From Micromonospora coerulea (GTDB lineage: Bacteria; Actinomycetota; Actinomycetes; Mycobacteriales; Micromonosporaceae): a stretch of DNA of 64,000 nt. The position numbers were made by a program, and so were the translations under genes. The stretch covers positions 1 through 64,000 of the forward strand of contig NZ_JAEMUW010000010.1 of NCBI RefSeq assembly GCF_016598485.1, in the 5' to 3' direction. Of this stretch, positions 1 through 9,530 are shown piece after piece (positions within the stretch are counted from its first letter, which is position 1; each line of letters begins with the position of its first letter). The notes under the pieces are model-generated. The model ran no database searches and was not told the DNA's origin. It saw nothing but the letters and a program-made list of their open reading frames with translations.

Positions 1-24
1 CGAAACCGGACATCCGACGCACAG

Positions 25-56
25 GGCTGTCCGCTGGTCGGCCGGACCGGACAGCC
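25..56. terminator. Hairpin at window start, possible terminator
   Basis: Perfect 9-bp inverted repeat (GGCTGTCCG at 25-33 and CGGACAGCC at 48-56) around a 14-nt centre. No T-run follows. It may end a gene lying left of the window or be part of the regulatory region of the dehydrogenase gene. The remaining bases up to 210 hold no supported gene. Confidence 0.35.
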
Positions 57-94
57 GGCACCGGATCGACAATCTGCCGGTATCGACCCGGCCA

Positions 95-112
95 CCGATA
101 TCGCCATATCGG
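95..112. promoter_or_regulatory. Operator-like inverted repeat upstream of the alcohol dehydrogenase
   Basis: CCGATAT-CGCC-ATATCGG is a perfect 7-bp dyad in an AT-richer patch about 100 nt before the dehydrogenase start. The symmetry and position suggest a repressor site. No regulator gene lies in the window next to it, so this is inference from symmetry only. Confidence 0.35.
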
Positions 113-210
113 CGCAGCCGAGTCGATCATGCCCAGCGGCGACCCAGGCTTCAAGCGACCCCAGCCGGGTAGCAGTTCGATGGACGGCACGGAAGAGGGG
201 ACATTCAGGC

Positions 211-1395
211 ATGAAGGCACTGACCTGGCAAGGCAAGCGTGACGTCCGGGTGGAGGACGTCCGAGACCCCCGCATCGAGCAGCCGACCGACGCCATCGTC
301 CGGATCACCTCCACCGCCATCTGCGGCTCCGACCTGCACCTCTACGAGGTGCTCGGGCCGTACCTGAAGCCCGGCGACATCCTCGGGCACGAGCCGATGG
401 GCATCGTCGAGGAGGCCGGCCCGGGAGTGACCCGGCTCAAGGCGGGCGACCGGGTGGTCGTCCCCTTCAACATCTCCTGCGGCTCCTGCTGGATGTGCGA
501 GCGACAGCTCTACGCCCAGTGCGAGACGACGCAGGTCACCAGCGAGGGCAAGGGCGCCGCGCTGTTCGGGTACACCTCGCTCTACGGCTCGGTCCCCGGC
601 GGGCAGGCCGAGTACCTGCGCGTCCCGCAGGCCCAGTTCGGCCCGATCAAGATCCCGGAGACCGGCCCCGACGAGCGCTGGCTCTACCTCTCCGACATCC
701 TGCCCACCGCCTGGCAGGCGGTGAAGTACGCGGACACCCCGCCCGGCGGCACCCTCGCCGTCTTCGGCCTCGGCCCGGTGGGGCAGTTCTGCGCCCGGAT
801 CGGCCGGCACCTGGGCGCCGAGCGGGTGATCGGGCTCGACCTGGTTTCCGAGCGGCTGGACATGGCCCGTCGGCACGGCATCGAGGTGCTCGACGTCTCG
901 GCCCTGGACGACGTGCCCGGCGCCCTGATCGACCTGGTCGACGGGCGCGGGCCGGACGCGGTGATCGACGCCGTCGGGATGGAGGCGCACGGCGCGCCGC
1001 TGGGCAAGCTCGCCCAGACCGCCGCCGGGCTGCTGCCCGACAAGCTCGCCCAGACCATGACCGACAAGGTCGGCGTCGACCGCCTCACCGTCCTGCACGC
1101 CGCGCTCAAGGCCGTCCGCCGCGGCGGCACCGTCTCCGTCTCCGGGGTGTACGGCGGCGAGCAGGACCCGATGCCGCTGATGGAGATGTTCGACCGCGGC
1201 ATCCAACTGCGGTTGGGGCAGTGTCACGTGAAGCGCTGGGTGGACGAGATCATGCCGCTGCTCTCCGGCGACGACGACCCGCTGGGCGTCGAGGACCTGC
1301 GGACCCACCGAATGCCGCTGGAGCGGGCGCCGCAGGCGTACGAGATGTTCCAGAAGAAGCAGGACGGCTGCGTCAAGGTCGTGCTCGCGCCGTGA
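211..1395 (+). CDS. Zinc-dependent alcohol dehydrogenase (formaldehyde dehydrogenase-like MDR)
   Basis: A 394-aa medium-chain dehydrogenase, NAD(P)- and zinc-dependent, expected to be cytosolic. The catalytic-zinc motif is CGSD at Cys38 with His60-Glu61 (GHE). The structural-zinc cysteines are Cys90, Cys93, Cys96 and Cys104. A GLGPVG Rossmann turn lies near residue 190. The length and the insert after the structural-zinc lobe resemble the glutathione-independent formaldehyde dehydrogenase-like branch, but the substrate cannot be read from sequence. The ATG follows AGAGGGG. The stop overlaps the next GTG (GTGA), so the two oxidoreductases are translationally coupled and probably act on related substrates. 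Confidence 0.88.
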   Translation: MKALTWQGKRDVRVEDVRDPRIEQPTDAIVRITSTAICGSDLHLYEVLGPYLKPGDILGHEPMGIVEEAGPGVTRLKAGDRVVVPFNISCGSCWMCERQLYAQCETTQVTSEGKGAALFGYTSLYGSVPGGQAEYLRVPQAQFGPIKIPETGPDERWLYLSDILPTAWQAVKYADTPPGGTLAVFGLGPVGQFCARIGRHLGAERVIGLDLVSERLDMARRHGIEVLDVSALDDVPGALIDLVDGRGPDAVIDAVGMEAHGAPLGKLAQTAAGLLPDKLAQTMTDKVGVDRLTVLHAALKAVRRGGTVSVSGVYGGEQDPMPLMEMFDRGIQLRLGQCHVKRWVDEIMPLLSGDDDPLGVEDLRTHRMPLERAPQAYEMFQKKQDGCVKVVLAP

Positions 1396-2336
1396 CCCGG
1401 ACGGTGGTGCTCACCGGCGCGAGCAGCGGCATCGGGCGGGCGGCGGCCCGGGAGTTCGCGGGGCGCGGGGACCGGCTGGTCCTCGCCGCCCGCTCCCCCG
1501 CCACCCTGGCCGAGGTACGCGACGAGTGCGTGGCCGCCGGCGCGGAGGTCCTCGTCGTACCGACCGACGTGACCACGCCCGACGCGCTGGACGGGCTGGC
1601 CCGGGCCGCGCTGGCGGAGTTCGGCCAGATCGACGTCTGGGTGCACACCGCCGCGGTGATGGCGTACGGACGCTTCGAGGAGGTGCCCGAGCGGGTCTTC
1701 GACCAGGTGGTCCGGACCGACCTGCTCGCCGCGGCCGCGGTGGCCCGGGTGGCGTTGCGCCACTTCCGGGCCGCGTCGGCCGGCACCCTCATCCTCACCG
1801 GCTCCGTTCTCGGGCACATCACCGCGCCCTACATGAGCGGCTACGTGGCCGCCAAGTGGGGCCTGCAGGGGCTGGCCCGGGCGTTGCAGCAGGAGGCCCG
1901 GGAGACCCCCGGGGTCAACGTCTGCCTGATCAACCCGGGCAGCGTGGACACCCCGGTCTACCGGCAGGCCGCCAACTACCTGGGGCGGCTGGGCCGGCCG
2001 CCGGTGCCGATCACCACCCCGGAACGGGTCGCCCGGGCGATGGCAGACTGCGCCGACCGGCCGCGCCGGGAGGTCTCGGTGGGCCGGCTCAACGGCGTGA
2101 TGCGGGTCGGCTTCACCGTCCTGCCCGGCGTGTACGACGTGCTGGTCGGACCCCTGATGCGGCTGGCCGGGGTCACCGACCGGCCGGTGGCACCGCACGA
2201 CGGCATCGTCTTCGCGCCGAACCCGGCCGGCGAGGCGGTCCGGGGTGGCTGGCTGCCGGAGTTGTCCCAGGTGGTCCGCGCGGTGGGCGGCGCGGGCGCC
2301 ACGGTCGGGTCGGCGCTGCGGCGCCGGCTGCGCTGA
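1392..2336 (+). CDS. Short-chain dehydrogenase/reductase
   Basis: A 314-aa classical SDR. The cofactor loop TGASSGIG is at residues 8-15, an LTGS segment supplies the catalytic Ser, and a Y-x-x-x-K pair lies in the GYVAAKWG stretch. The roughly 60-residue C-terminal extension beyond the Rossmann core is typical of larger actinobacterial SDRs; its role is unknown. The GTG start is chosen because it overlaps the upstream stop (GTGA) and puts TGASSGIG at the usual N-terminal position. Longer in-frame extensions upstream lie inside the dehydrogenase gene and are not credible. The substrate is unknown. Confidence 0.85.
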   Translation: MTRTVVLTGASSGIGRAAAREFAGRGDRLVLAARSPATLAEVRDECVAAGAEVLVVPTDVTTPDALDGLARAALAEFGQIDVWVHTAAVMAYGRFEEVPERVFDQVVRTDLLAAAAVARVALRHFRAASAGTLILTGSVLGHITAPYMSGYVAAKWGLQGLARALQQEARETPGVNVCLINPGSVDTPVYRQAANYLGRLGRPPVPITTPERVARAMADCADRPRREVSVGRLNGVMRVGFTVLPGVYDVLVGPLMRLAGVTDRPVAPHDGIVFAPNPAGEAVRGGWLPELSQVVRAVGGAGATVGSALRRRLR

Positions 2337-2399
2337 CCGCGGGGGCACGACGAGGTCCGGGTGACTACCGTGTATGCGGGACACGGCGGAGGGGACGAG

Positions 2400-3542
2400 A
2401 TGGGCGAGACAGCGGATCAAGCGGTCGAGCGGGCGCTCGGCCGCCGCCTGTGGCGGATGGCCGGGCTGGCCGCGCTGGCCGGCGTGGCCTGGGCGGGCCG
2501 CGACGTGCCGGCACAGCTCGGCGGTCGGCTCACCGGCGCGCGCGCGGAGCGGGCGGCCCGGTCGCCGCAGTTCCGCGACGGGACCTTCCACAACCGGGCC
2601 GGCACCCGCTCGATGGCCGCCAGCCCGGACCGCAACCTGCTCAAGGAGCTGGTCTTCGGCAAGCAGAAGCGGCGGCCCGGCGCGGCCGTGCCGCTGCTGC
2701 GCCCGCCCTCGGCCCCGACCTCGGACACCGGGCGGGAACTCAATGTGGTCTGGTACGGGCACGCCTCGTGCCTGATCGAGATCGAGGGGCACCGGGTGCT
2801 GGTCGACCCCGTCTGGAGCGACCGCTGCTCCCCCTCGACCCGGGTCGGCCCGCTCCGGATCCACCAGCCGCCGGTACGCCTCGACGAGCTGCCCCCGGTG
2901 GACGCGATCCTGATCTCCCACGACCACTACGACCACCTGGACCTGGCGACGGTGCGCGGGCTGCTCGCCCACCAGTCCGCCCCGTTCCTGGTGCCGCTCG
3001 GCGTCGGCGCCCACCTCGACCGGTGGGGCGTGCCCGAGGAACGGATCGTCGAGCTGGACTGGTCGGAGAGCCACCGGGTCGGTGGCCTGACCATCACCGC
3101 CACCGCCGCCCAGCACTTCTCCGGCCGCGGGCTGCGCCGCGACGGCACGCTGTGGAGCTCCTGGGTGGTGGCCGGCACGCACCGCCGGGCCTTCTACACC
3201 GGCGACTCCGGCTACTTCGACGGATACGCCGAGATCGGCGCCGAGCACGGGCCGTTCGACGTCACGCTGATGCAGATCGGCGCGTACGACCGGGCCTGGC
3301 CGAGCATCCACATGTTCCCCGAGGAGGCGGTCGCCGCCCACCTCGACCTGCGTGGCGGGCTGTTCATCCCGGTGCACTGGGCGACGTTCAACCTGGCCCT
3401 GCACGACTGGGCCGAACCGGTGAACCGGTTGTGGGCCGAGGCGAAGGCCCGGGACGTGCGGCTGGCGGTGCCCCGGCCCGGCGAGCGGGTCGTGGTGGAC
3501 GAACCACCGGCGGTGGACGGCTGGTGGGAGGCGGTGGCCTGA
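2400..3542 (+). CDS. Metallo-beta-lactamase-fold hydrolase (NAPE-PLD/UlaG-like)
   Basis: A 380-aa protein of the Lactamase_B_2 type. The metal-binding signature HDHYDHLD begins near residue 174, preceded by a WYGHAS strand and an LVDPVW segment. Later metal ligands are suggested by TGDSGY and by the His in PVHWATF. Residues about 20-35 are hydrophobic and may anchor or export the protein. This branch includes N-acylphosphatidylethanolamine phospholipase D-like and lactonase-like enzymes, so phospholipid or phosphodiester hydrolysis is plausible but unproven. The ATG follows GGAGGGG. A TACCGT -10-like hexamer at 2366-2371 could start the transcript. Confidence 0.8.
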   Translation: MGETADQAVERALGRRLWRMAGLAALAGVAWAGRDVPAQLGGRLTGARAERAARSPQFRDGTFHNRAGTRSMAASPDRNLLKELVFGKQKRRPGAAVPLLRPPSAPTSDTGRELNVVWYGHASCLIEIEGHRVLVDPVWSDRCSPSTRVGPLRIHQPPVRLDELPPVDAILISHDHYDHLDLATVRGLLAHQSAPFLVPLGVGAHLDRWGVPEERIVELDWSESHRVGGLTITATAAQHFSGRGLRRDGTLWSSWVVAGTHRRAFYTGDSGYFDGYAEIGAEHGPFDVTLMQIGAYDRAWPSIHMFPEEAVAAHLDLRGGLFIPVHWATFNLALHDWAEPVNRLWAEAKARDVRLAVPRPGERVVVDEPPAVDGWWEAVA

Positions 3543-3648
3543 CCCCTCAGGCGCCAGCGGCCCACCGGGCCGCCGGCCGGCCGGTCGACGCGCCATCGTG
3601 CCACCGCGCCGGCCGCCCGTTCGGGCCAGCACGGGGCGGATGGCGGGG

Positions 3649-5160
3649 TCAGAGCACGAAGGCGTCGGTCCAGAGGGCGCCGGAGCGGCCGGAGAGGGCG
3701 TCCAGCATCGCCACCGCCTGCCCGTCGGTCAGCTGCGCGACGAAGTCCACGATGGCCCGGCCGCGGGCCCGGCCGATCCGGTCCGGCGTCCGCGGGTGCA
3801 GCTCCGCCTCGGCCAGCTCGACCAGGTCGTGCAGCCGTCGGGGCAGCCGGGATGCCTCCTCCGGGGCGAGCAGCCACTCCCACAGCGCCTCGACCAGGGT
3901 GCCCAGCAGCCGGGCCTGCCCGCGCTGGTGCAGGGCGAGGTCGGGGCGGGCCAGCACGAACCGGTGGTGGACGAACTTGAGCACCTGCACCTCGTGCCAC
4001 TGCGCCTTGGCCAGCAGCACATGGCCGGAGCGGACGTCCGGCTCGGCGGTCACGATGATCGATTCGACGAACCGGGTGGACCAGCGGGAGGAGAAGCGGG
4101 CCACGTACTGCTCCGCCTCGATCGAGCCGTCGAAGGGGAGCGCGAGCAGCCCCTCCACCAGTTCCTCGCGGACGTGCTCGATGGCGGCGGCGAACGCCTC
4201 GTCGTCGGCCACCCAGGCGTCCTTGCGGTGCAACTGGCGGCGTAGTCGTTCGATCGCCGCGCCGGGCCGGCGGCCGGCGGTGGCCAGGGCACCGTCGGTG
4301 ATTGCCCGGAAGTGCCCGCTCTCCCGCTGCCAGGCCATCAGCTCGGCGGCCACGGTGCCCTGCTGGAGCACCCCGACCCGGTAGAAGTCCTCGACGTCGT
4401 GGATGGCGTAGGCGATGTCGTCGGCGGTGTCCATGATGGACGCCTCGACGGTCTGCTGCCAGTCCGGGATCCGCCCGGCGAACGGCTCCCGGGCCTGGCG
4501 CAGGTCGTCCACCTCGGTCCGGTACGCGCCGAACTTCGACGACCCGCTCTCCGGGTCGTCCGGCGGCGGGGTGGCGCCCCGGGGCGCGGGGTCCAGGTGG
4601 CGCGGGTGCGGGTCCGGGTGGTCCAGCCGGGTCCACGGGTACTTCAGCATGGCCGCCCGCACGGCGGCGGTGAGGTCCAGGCCGGTGGTCGCCGCGCCGC
4701 GGATCTCGGTGCTGGTGACGATCCGGTACGACTGCGCGTTGCCCTCGAAACCGTCCGGCAGGCCGAGCCGCTGCCGGGCCAGCCGGTCCAGCACCCGCTC
4801 CCCCAGGTGCCCGAAGGGCGGGTGGCCGAGGTCGTGGGCGAGCGCGGCGGCCTCCACCACGTCCGGGTCGCAGCCGCCCAGCTTCTCCAGCAGGGCGCGG
4901 TGCTCCTCGTCGGCGGTCAGCCGCTCGGCGACCGCGCGGGCCACCTGGGCCACCTTCAGGCTGTGGGTGAGCCGGTTGTGCACCAGCAGGCCCGAACCGC
5001 CGGGGCTGACCACCTGGGTCACCCCGTTGAGTCGGGCGAAGAAGGGCGAGGCCACGATCCGGTCCCGGTCGGCCCGGAACGGGCTGGCCGCCAGGTCGCC
5101 GAGGGCCCGGGCGCTGCCGCCGAAGAGCCGCCGGGCCCGCGGGTCGGCAGGTGGTTCCAT
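3649..5160 (-). CDS. dgt: Deoxyguanosinetriphosphate triphosphohydrolase (HD family)
   Basis: A 503-aa HD-domain dNTP triphosphohydrolase that cleaves dGTP or other dNTPs to deoxynucleoside and triphosphate, controlling dNTP pools. Metal-binding HD-superfamily signatures are visible: NRLTHSLKV near residue 60, then HDLGHPPFGH near residue 110, and a downstream DTADDIAYAIHD segment. The start is the ATG in MEPPADPRARRLF. A TAGCGT hexamer seven nucleotides upstream suggests a leaderless transcript. In-frame extension upstream gives an Arg-rich low-complexity tail and is rejected. In many actinobacteria this gene lies near dnaG; primase is not in this window. It is divergent from tex. Confidence 0.9.
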   Translation of the reverse strand: MEPPADPRARRLFGGSARALGDLAASPFRADRDRIVASPFFARLNGVTQVVSPGGSGLLVHNRLTHSLKVAQVARAVAERLTADEEHRALLEKLGGCDPDVVEAAALAHDLGHPPFGHLGERVLDRLARQRLGLPDGFEGNAQSYRIVTSTEIRGAATTGLDLTAAVRAAMLKYPWTRLDHPDPHPRHLDPAPRGATPPPDDPESGSSKFGAYRTEVDDLRQAREPFAGRIPDWQQTVEASIMDTADDIAYAIHDVEDFYRVGVLQQGTVAAELMAWQRESGHFRAITDGALATAGRRPGAAIERLRRQLHRKDAWVADDEAFAAAIEHVREELVEGLLALPFDGSIEAEQYVARFSSRWSTRFVESIIVTAEPDVRSGHVLLAKAQWHEVQVLKFVHHRFVLARPDLALHQRGQARLLGTLVEALWEWLLAPEEASRLPRRLHDLVELAEAELHPRTPDRIGRARGRAIVDFVAQLTDGQAVAMLDALSGRSGALWTDAFVL

Positions 5161-5167
5161 GATCGCC

Positions 5168-5173
5168 ACGCTA
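5168..5173 (-). promoter_or_regulatory. Predicted -10 element of dgt (leaderless)
   Basis: TAGCGT on the minus strand, seven nucleotides before the ATG. This spacing would place the transcript start at or next to the start codon. Confidence 0.5.
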
Positions 5174-5300
5174 GCGCAGCGGGCCGGCCGGCGGCGACGT
5201 CTGCGCCGACGCGACACCGCCCGGGCGGGTGCGGCGCGGCGGCGCGCGGGGAGAACGGCACAATGCACTGCGGAACCCACCCGAAAAGGCGGATCAGATC

Positions 5301-7763
5301 GTGACCCAGTCTGTGCACCAGCGGATCGCCGACGAGCTCGGCGTCGCCGAACGGCAGGTACGGGCGGCCGTGGAGCTGCTCGACGGCGGCGCCACCGTGC
5401 CGTTCATCGCCCGGTACCGCAAGGAGGCCACCGGCCTGCTCGACGACGCCCAGCTGCGCACCCTGGAGGAGCGGCTGCGCTACCTGCGCGAGCTGGACGA
5501 GCGGCGGGCCGCGGTGCTGGAGTCCATCCGCAGCCAGGGCAAGCTCGACGAGGCCCTGGAAGCGCAGCTCATGGCGGCCGACTCGAAGTCCCGGCTGGAG
5601 GACATCTACCTGCCGTACAAGCCGAAGCGGCGGACCCGGGCGCAGATCGCCCGCGAGGCCGGGCTGGAGCCCTTGGCGGAGACGCTGCTGGCCGACCCGA
5701 CCCGGGATCCGCGGGAGACGGCCGCCGGCTTCGTCGACGCCGACCGGGGCGTCGCGGACGCCGCCGCCGCGCTGGACGGGGCCCGAGCGATCCTCATCGA
5801 GCGGTTCGCCGAGGACGCCGACCTGATCGGCACGCTGCGCGAGCAGATGTGGTCGCGGGGCCGGCTGGTGTCCCGGGTACGCGAGGGCCACGAGAGCACC
5901 GGCGCCAAGTTCGCCGACTACTTCGACTTCGCCCAGCCGTACCCGAAGTTGCCCTCGCACCGGATCCTGGCGATGTTCCGGGGCGAGAAGGAGGGCGTGC
6001 TCGACCTGACCATGGACCCGGAGGCCGAGGGTGACTCCGACGCGCCGGTCAGCGGCCCCACCCGCTACGAGGCGGCGATCGCCGGCCGGTTCGGGATCAG
6101 CGACGCCGGCCGCCCCGCCGACCGGTGGCTGGCCGACACGGTGCGCTGGGCCTGGCGGACCCGGATCCTCATCCACCTCGGCGCGGACCTGCGGATGCGG
6201 CTCTGGCAGGCGGCCGAGGAGGAGGCCGTCCGGGTGTTCGCCACCAACCTGCGCGACCTGCTGCTCGCCGCACCCGCCGGCAGCCGGCCCACCATGGGTC
6301 TCGATCCGGGCCTGCGGACCGGGGTGAAGGTGGCGGTGGTCGACGCCACCGGCAAGGTGGTCGCCACGGACACGATCTATCCGCACGAGCCACGCCGGCA
6401 GTGGGACGCCTCGATCGAGACCCTGGCGCGGCTGGCCGGGGCGCACGGGGTGGAGCTGATCGCGATCGGCAACGGCACCGCCAGCCGGGAGACCGACAAG
6501 CTCGCCGGCGAGCTGATCAAGCGGTTCCCGCAGCTCGACCTCACCAAGGTGGTGGTCTCCGAGGCCGGCGCGTCGGTCTACTCCGCCTCCGCGTACGCCT
6601 CGCAGGAGCTGCCCGGGCTGGACGTGTCGCTGCGCGGCGCGGTCTCCATCGCCCGCCGGCTCCAGGACCCGCTGGCGGAGCTGGTGAAGATCGACCCGCG
6701 CTCGATCGGTGTCGGGCAGTACCAGCACGACCTGTCCGAGGTGAAGCTCTCCCGCTCGCTGGACGCGGTGGTCGAGGACTGCGTCAACGCGGTCGGGGTG
6801 GACGTGAACACCGCCTCCGCCCCCCTGCTCACCCGGGTCTCCGGCATCGGCGCCGGGCTGGCCGAGAACATCGTGCTGCACCGGGACGCCAACGGGCCGT
6901 TCCGCACCCGGTCGGAGCTGAAGAAGGTGGCCCGGCTCGGCCCGAAGGCGTTCGAGCAGTGCGCCGGCTTCCTGCGCATCCCCGGCGGCGACGACCCGCT
7001 CGACTCCTCCAGCGTGCACCCCGAGGCGTACCCGGTGGTGCGGCGGATCCTGGCCAGCACCGGGCAGGACCTGCGCTCGCTGATCGGCAAGTCGACGATC
7101 CTGCGCGGGCTGCGGGCCACCGACTTCGTCGACGACACCTTCGGCCTGCCCACCGTCAGCGACATCCTGCGCGAGCTGGAGAAGCCGGGCCGCGACCCGC
7201 GACCGGCCTTCAAGACCGCCACCTTCGTCGAGGGCGTCGAGAAGATCAGCGACCTGGTGCCGGGCATGCTGCTGGAGGGCGTGGTCACCAACGTGGCGGC
7301 CTTCGGCGCGTTCGTCGACGTCGGGGTGCACCAGGACGGCCTGGTGCACGTCTCGGCGATGTCGAACACCTTCGTCAAGGACCCCCGGGACGTGGTGAAG
7401 TCCGGCGACGTGGTCCGGGTCAAGGTGCTCGACGTCGACGTGCCCCGCAAGCGGATCTCGCTGACCCTGCGGCTGGAGGACGAGGCGGCCCCGGGCGGCG
7501 GCCGGTCGGCCGGCGACGGTGGGCGGCGCGAGCGCGGCGGAGGACGCCCCGACCAGGGCGCGGCCCGGGGGGCCCAGGGCGGTACCCGCGGCGGTCAGGG
7601 TGGTACCCCGGGCGGCCAGGGCGGTACCCGGGGCGGTCAGGGTGGCGGGCGCGGTGACCGGGGCGGGTCCCGGGGCGGGCCGCCGCAGCGGCAGGGCCGG
7701 GGCGCGCCGGCACCGGCCAACAGCGAGATGCTCGAGGCGTTGCGCCGCGCCGGCCTCGCCTGA
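5301..7763 (+). CDS. tex: Tex family S1 RNA-binding transcription accessory protein
   Basis: An 820-aa Tex homologue, a nucleic-acid-binding protein tied to transcription and translation. In order: helical N-terminal region (1-about 320), YqgF/RNase H-like domain opening with GLDPGLRTG near residue 332, helix-hairpin-helix region ([18 protein letters not shown]), and an S1 domain at about 650-725 ([16 protein letters not shown]). Tex proteins are usually about 720-780 aa. The excess here is a Gly/Arg/Gln tail of about 90 residues with a 7-residue repeat. GTG is chosen because [14 protein letters not shown] matches the usual N-terminus and an AAAGGCGGA stretch precedes it. Confidence 0.93.
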   Translation: MTQSVHQRIADELGVAERQVRAAVELLDGGATVPFIARYRKEATGLLDDAQLRTLEERLRYLRELDERRAAVLESIRSQGKLDEALEAQLMAADSKSRLEDIYLPYKPKRRTRAQIAREAGLEPLAETLLADPTRDPRETAAGFVDADRGVADAAAALDGARAILIERFAEDADLIGTLREQMWSRGRLVSRVREGHESTGAKFADYFDFAQPYPKLPSHRILAMFRGEKEGVLDLTMDPEAEGDSDAPVSGPTRYEAAIAGRFGISDAGRPADRWLADTVRWAWRTRILIHLGADLRMRLWQAAEEEAVRVFATNLRDLLLAAPAGSRPTMGLDPGLRTGVKVAVVDATGKVVATDTIYPHEPRRQWDASIETLARLAGAHGVELIAIGNGTASRETDKLAGELIKRFPQLDLTKVVVSEAGASVYSASAYASQELPGLDVSLRGAVSIARRLQDPLAELVKIDPRSIGVGQYQHDLSEVKLSRSLDAVVEDCVNAVGVDVNTASAPLLTRVSGIGAGLAENIVLHRDANGPFRTRSELKKVARLGPKAFEQCAGFLRIPGGDDPLDSSSVHPEAYPVVRRILASTGQDLRSLIGKSTILRGLRATDFVDDTFGLPTVSDILRELEKPGRDPRPAFKTATFVEGVEKISDLVPGMLLEGVVTNVAAFGAFVDVGVHQDGLVHVSAMSNTFVKDPRDVVKSGDVVRVKVLDVDVPRKRISLTLRLEDEAAPGGGRSAGDGGRRERGGGRPDQGAARGAQGGTRGGQGGTPGGQGGTRGGQGGGRGDRGGSRGGPPQRQGRGAPAPANSEMLEALRRAGLA
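7575..7646 (+). repeat. 21-bp tandem repeat in the tex tail (QGGTRGG units)
   Basis: Three full 21-bp units start at 7575, 7596 and 7617, with a fourth partial unit at 7638. They encode [24 protein letters not shown]. Differences between units are mostly third-position or Arg/Pro changes, consistent with repeat expansion under coding constraint. Confidence 0.9.
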
Positions 7764-7884
7764 CCGTTCGGCACCCGTCGGGTCGACGCCGGGCCGCCGC
7801 ACCGGCGGTGCCGCGGGCGGGTCGGCTCGACGGGGTGCCACGAGGCCGGGGACCGGCATGGTTCCGGGTGCGGGCGGTGGGGCG

Positions 7885-7890
7885 TACCGT
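7885..7890 (+). promoter_or_regulatory. Predicted -10 element, leaderless hypothetical gene
   Basis: TACCGT ends seven nucleotides before the GTG start of the downstream gene. The spacing is the same as at other predicted leaderless genes in the window. Confidence 0.4.
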
Positions 7891-7897
7891 CGCGGGC

Positions 7898-8332
7898 GTG
7901 GGCGGGGACGACGACCGGGAGTGGCGGGAGCGGCAGCGCCGCGCGGTACGGGCGCACGCCGCGGCGGACGAGCGGGCCCGCGCGGCCGAGCAGGCGGAGG
8001 CAGCCGAGCTGGTGGCCTGGTTCGCCGCCGAGGCGGACCGGCGCGGCCTGCGCACCACCCGGCTCGTCGCCCGGTCCTACGACGGTCGCAGCCGCTACCG
8101 CACCCGGCTCACGGGCTGGTACGTCGACCGCGCCCGCAGCCGGGCCGTGGACACCGAGGGGCGCTTCCATCTGCTGACCGTCCCGGCCAGCGTGCGGTCC
8201 CGGCTCTTCGGCGCGGATCCCCAGCCCGACCCGGCGCCGCTGGTGGTCGGGCGGGGCGGTCGCGACGGCGAGTCGATCCCGCTGCGCGACCTGCTCCACC
8301 GCCGGCTGGCCGCCGGCGACGACTGGGACTGA
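7898..8332 (+). CDS. Conserved hypothetical protein, 144 aa
   Basis: I do not recognise a named family. The first 50 residues are Ala/Arg/Glu-rich and probably one long charged helix. The rest contains aromatic and basic strands (TTRLVARSY, TRLTGWYVDR) and ends in an acidic tail (DDWD). No signal peptide or membrane segment is visible, so it is probably cytosolic. GTG is chosen because a TACCGT hexamer sits just upstream and the longer in-frame version would begin inside noncoding-looking sequence. It converges on the DUF389 gene with a gap of only six nucleotides. Confidence 0.65.
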   Translation: MGGDDDREWRERQRRAVRAHAAADERARAAEQAEAAELVAWFAAEADRRGLRTTRLVARSYDGRSRYRTRLTGWYVDRARSRAVDTEGRFHLLTVPASVRSRLFGADPQPDPAPLVVGRGGRDGESIPLRDLLHRRLAAGDDWD

Positions 8333-8338
8333 GGCGGC

Positions 8339-9304
8339 TCAGCGCCGCCCGGTCACCCGCTCCCGCGCCGCGCCCCGTTGGATCCGGGCGACGTGCCACC
8401 ACCACAGCTGTTGCACGACCAGGGTCAGCAGACCGGCCAGCACGATCGCGCACAGGTTGATCACCAGCTGGAGCGCCGAACCGCCGGCCTCGGGCCACAC
8501 TCCGTAGGCCGCGGCGACGGCGACGTTGGCGGCCGCCGGCACCGTGGTGACCGAGATCAGCACGCCGACCAGGGAACCGGACTTCTTCGAGGTCAGCGAG
8601 AGCATGCCGGCCACCCCGGCGAGCAGTCCGACCACCCAGGACAGGGCGTCCGGGCGCCAGATGAAGTCGGTCAGTGGCCGCTCGGCCAGCAGCATGCCCC
8701 GGTCGACCAGCCCGGCGGCGGTGAGCGCCCAGGTGCTGAGCACGGTGACCAGCATGGCGGACAGGAAGCCCACCACCAGGGCCTTGATCGAGCGGCCGAT
8801 GACGCGCGGGTTGCGGCGCAGCAGGGCGACGCAGAGCGCGGCCAGCGGACCGAACTCCGGACCGACCACCATCGCGCCGACGATCAGGATGGGCTGGTCG
8901 AGCAGGACCCCGATGCCGGCGATCATCGTGGCCACCATGATCAGGACGAGGAACGTACCGGACAGCGCCGTCTGCTCACCGGTCTTCGCCGCGATCTCGT
9001 CCCACACCACGGCGTCCTCGCCATGCCCCGGCGCGTCCCGGGCGGCCTGCTCGGCGGCGGCCGAGAGGGTCAGCTCGACGTCGTCGGCGGAAATGCCGCC
9101 GCGCGCCTCCACGCCGAGCTCCTGGAGCCGCCGCAGCACGAGGTCGGCGCTTTCCCGGACGACATCGCAGAGCACCAGGTCACCGGGCGGTTGCCGGGCG
9201 GCGCCGGGGATGACCGCCAGGTGTGCGACGCCCGGATCGTCGGCGAGCAGATCCGCCACCGCCGCCGACCGGTCGGCCGGCGCGATGATCCGCAGGTGCA
9301 GCAC
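8339..9304 (-). CDS. DUF389 family integral membrane protein
   Basis: A 321-aa protein. Residues 1-about 115 form a soluble domain (VLHLRIIAPADRS start), and the rest carries roughly six membrane spans. The hallmark of the family is a segment resembling ILIVGAMVVGPEFGPLAAL, in the second predicted span. The family's function is not established; uptake of hydrophobic solutes has been proposed. The GTG at 9304 is preferred because GGGGGAG lies just upstream and the start gives the family-typical HLRIIAP N-terminus. An in-frame start at 9340 would fall inside the predicted -10 hexamer. Confidence 0.85.
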   Translation of the reverse strand: MLHLRIIAPADRSAAVADLLADDPGVAHLAVIPGAARQPPGDLVLCDVVRESADLVLRRLQELGVEARGGISADDVELTLSAAAEQAARDAPGHGEDAVVWDEIAAKTGEQTALSGTFLVLIMVATMIAGIGVLLDQPILIVGAMVVGPEFGPLAALCVALLRRNPRVIGRSIKALVVGFLSAMLVTVLSTWALTAAGLVDRGMLLAERPLTDFIWRPDALSWVVGLLAGVAGMLSLTSKKSGSLVGVLISVTTVPAAANVAVAAAYGVWPEAGGSALQLVINLCAIVLAGLLTLVVQQLWWWHVARIQRGAARERVTGRR

Positions 9305-9338
9305 AGTCTCCCCCAGGGTCCGCCGGTCCGGCGGGAGC

Positions 9339-9344
9339 ACTCTA
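9339..9344 (-). promoter_or_regulatory. Predicted -10 element of the DUF389 gene
   Basis: TAGAGT on the minus strand would give a leader of roughly 25-30 nucleotides carrying the GGGGGAG ribosome site. It also argues against the upstream in-frame start codon that overlaps it. Confidence 0.4.
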
Positions 9345-9530
9345 CTGCCCGGCGGGCGGGGATGCCGGCGGCCGGATCATCCACGACGCGCCCGCGGCCC
9401 GTGTCCCACTCAGCGTAGCGGCGGTTAAGACCACGAAGCCGCCCAATGTCCGCATTCGGAGGACGTGAGTGTTCCGTGCCCGATAGAACGGCTTTGTACG
9501 TTTTTCGTCGCTCCGGTGGAGGTCCGACCA

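Noticed and set aside
1224..3632. An 802-codon minus-strand frame over the SDR and metallohydrolase genes
   Set aside because: Shadow frame; the plus-strand genes carry intact catalytic motifs and ribosome sites.
3598..4245. Plus-strand 215-codon frame opposite the dgt gene
   Set aside because: Lies antisense to the conserved dGTPase C-terminal half and has shadow composition.
5229..5300. Longer N-terminus for Tex
   Set aside because: Adds Arg/Gly-rich residues not typical of Tex; the GTG at 5301 gives the normal N-terminus.
7575..7646. Possible CRISPR or minisatellite array
   Set aside because: Units are 21 bp with no spacers, stay in frame and encode the Tex tail.
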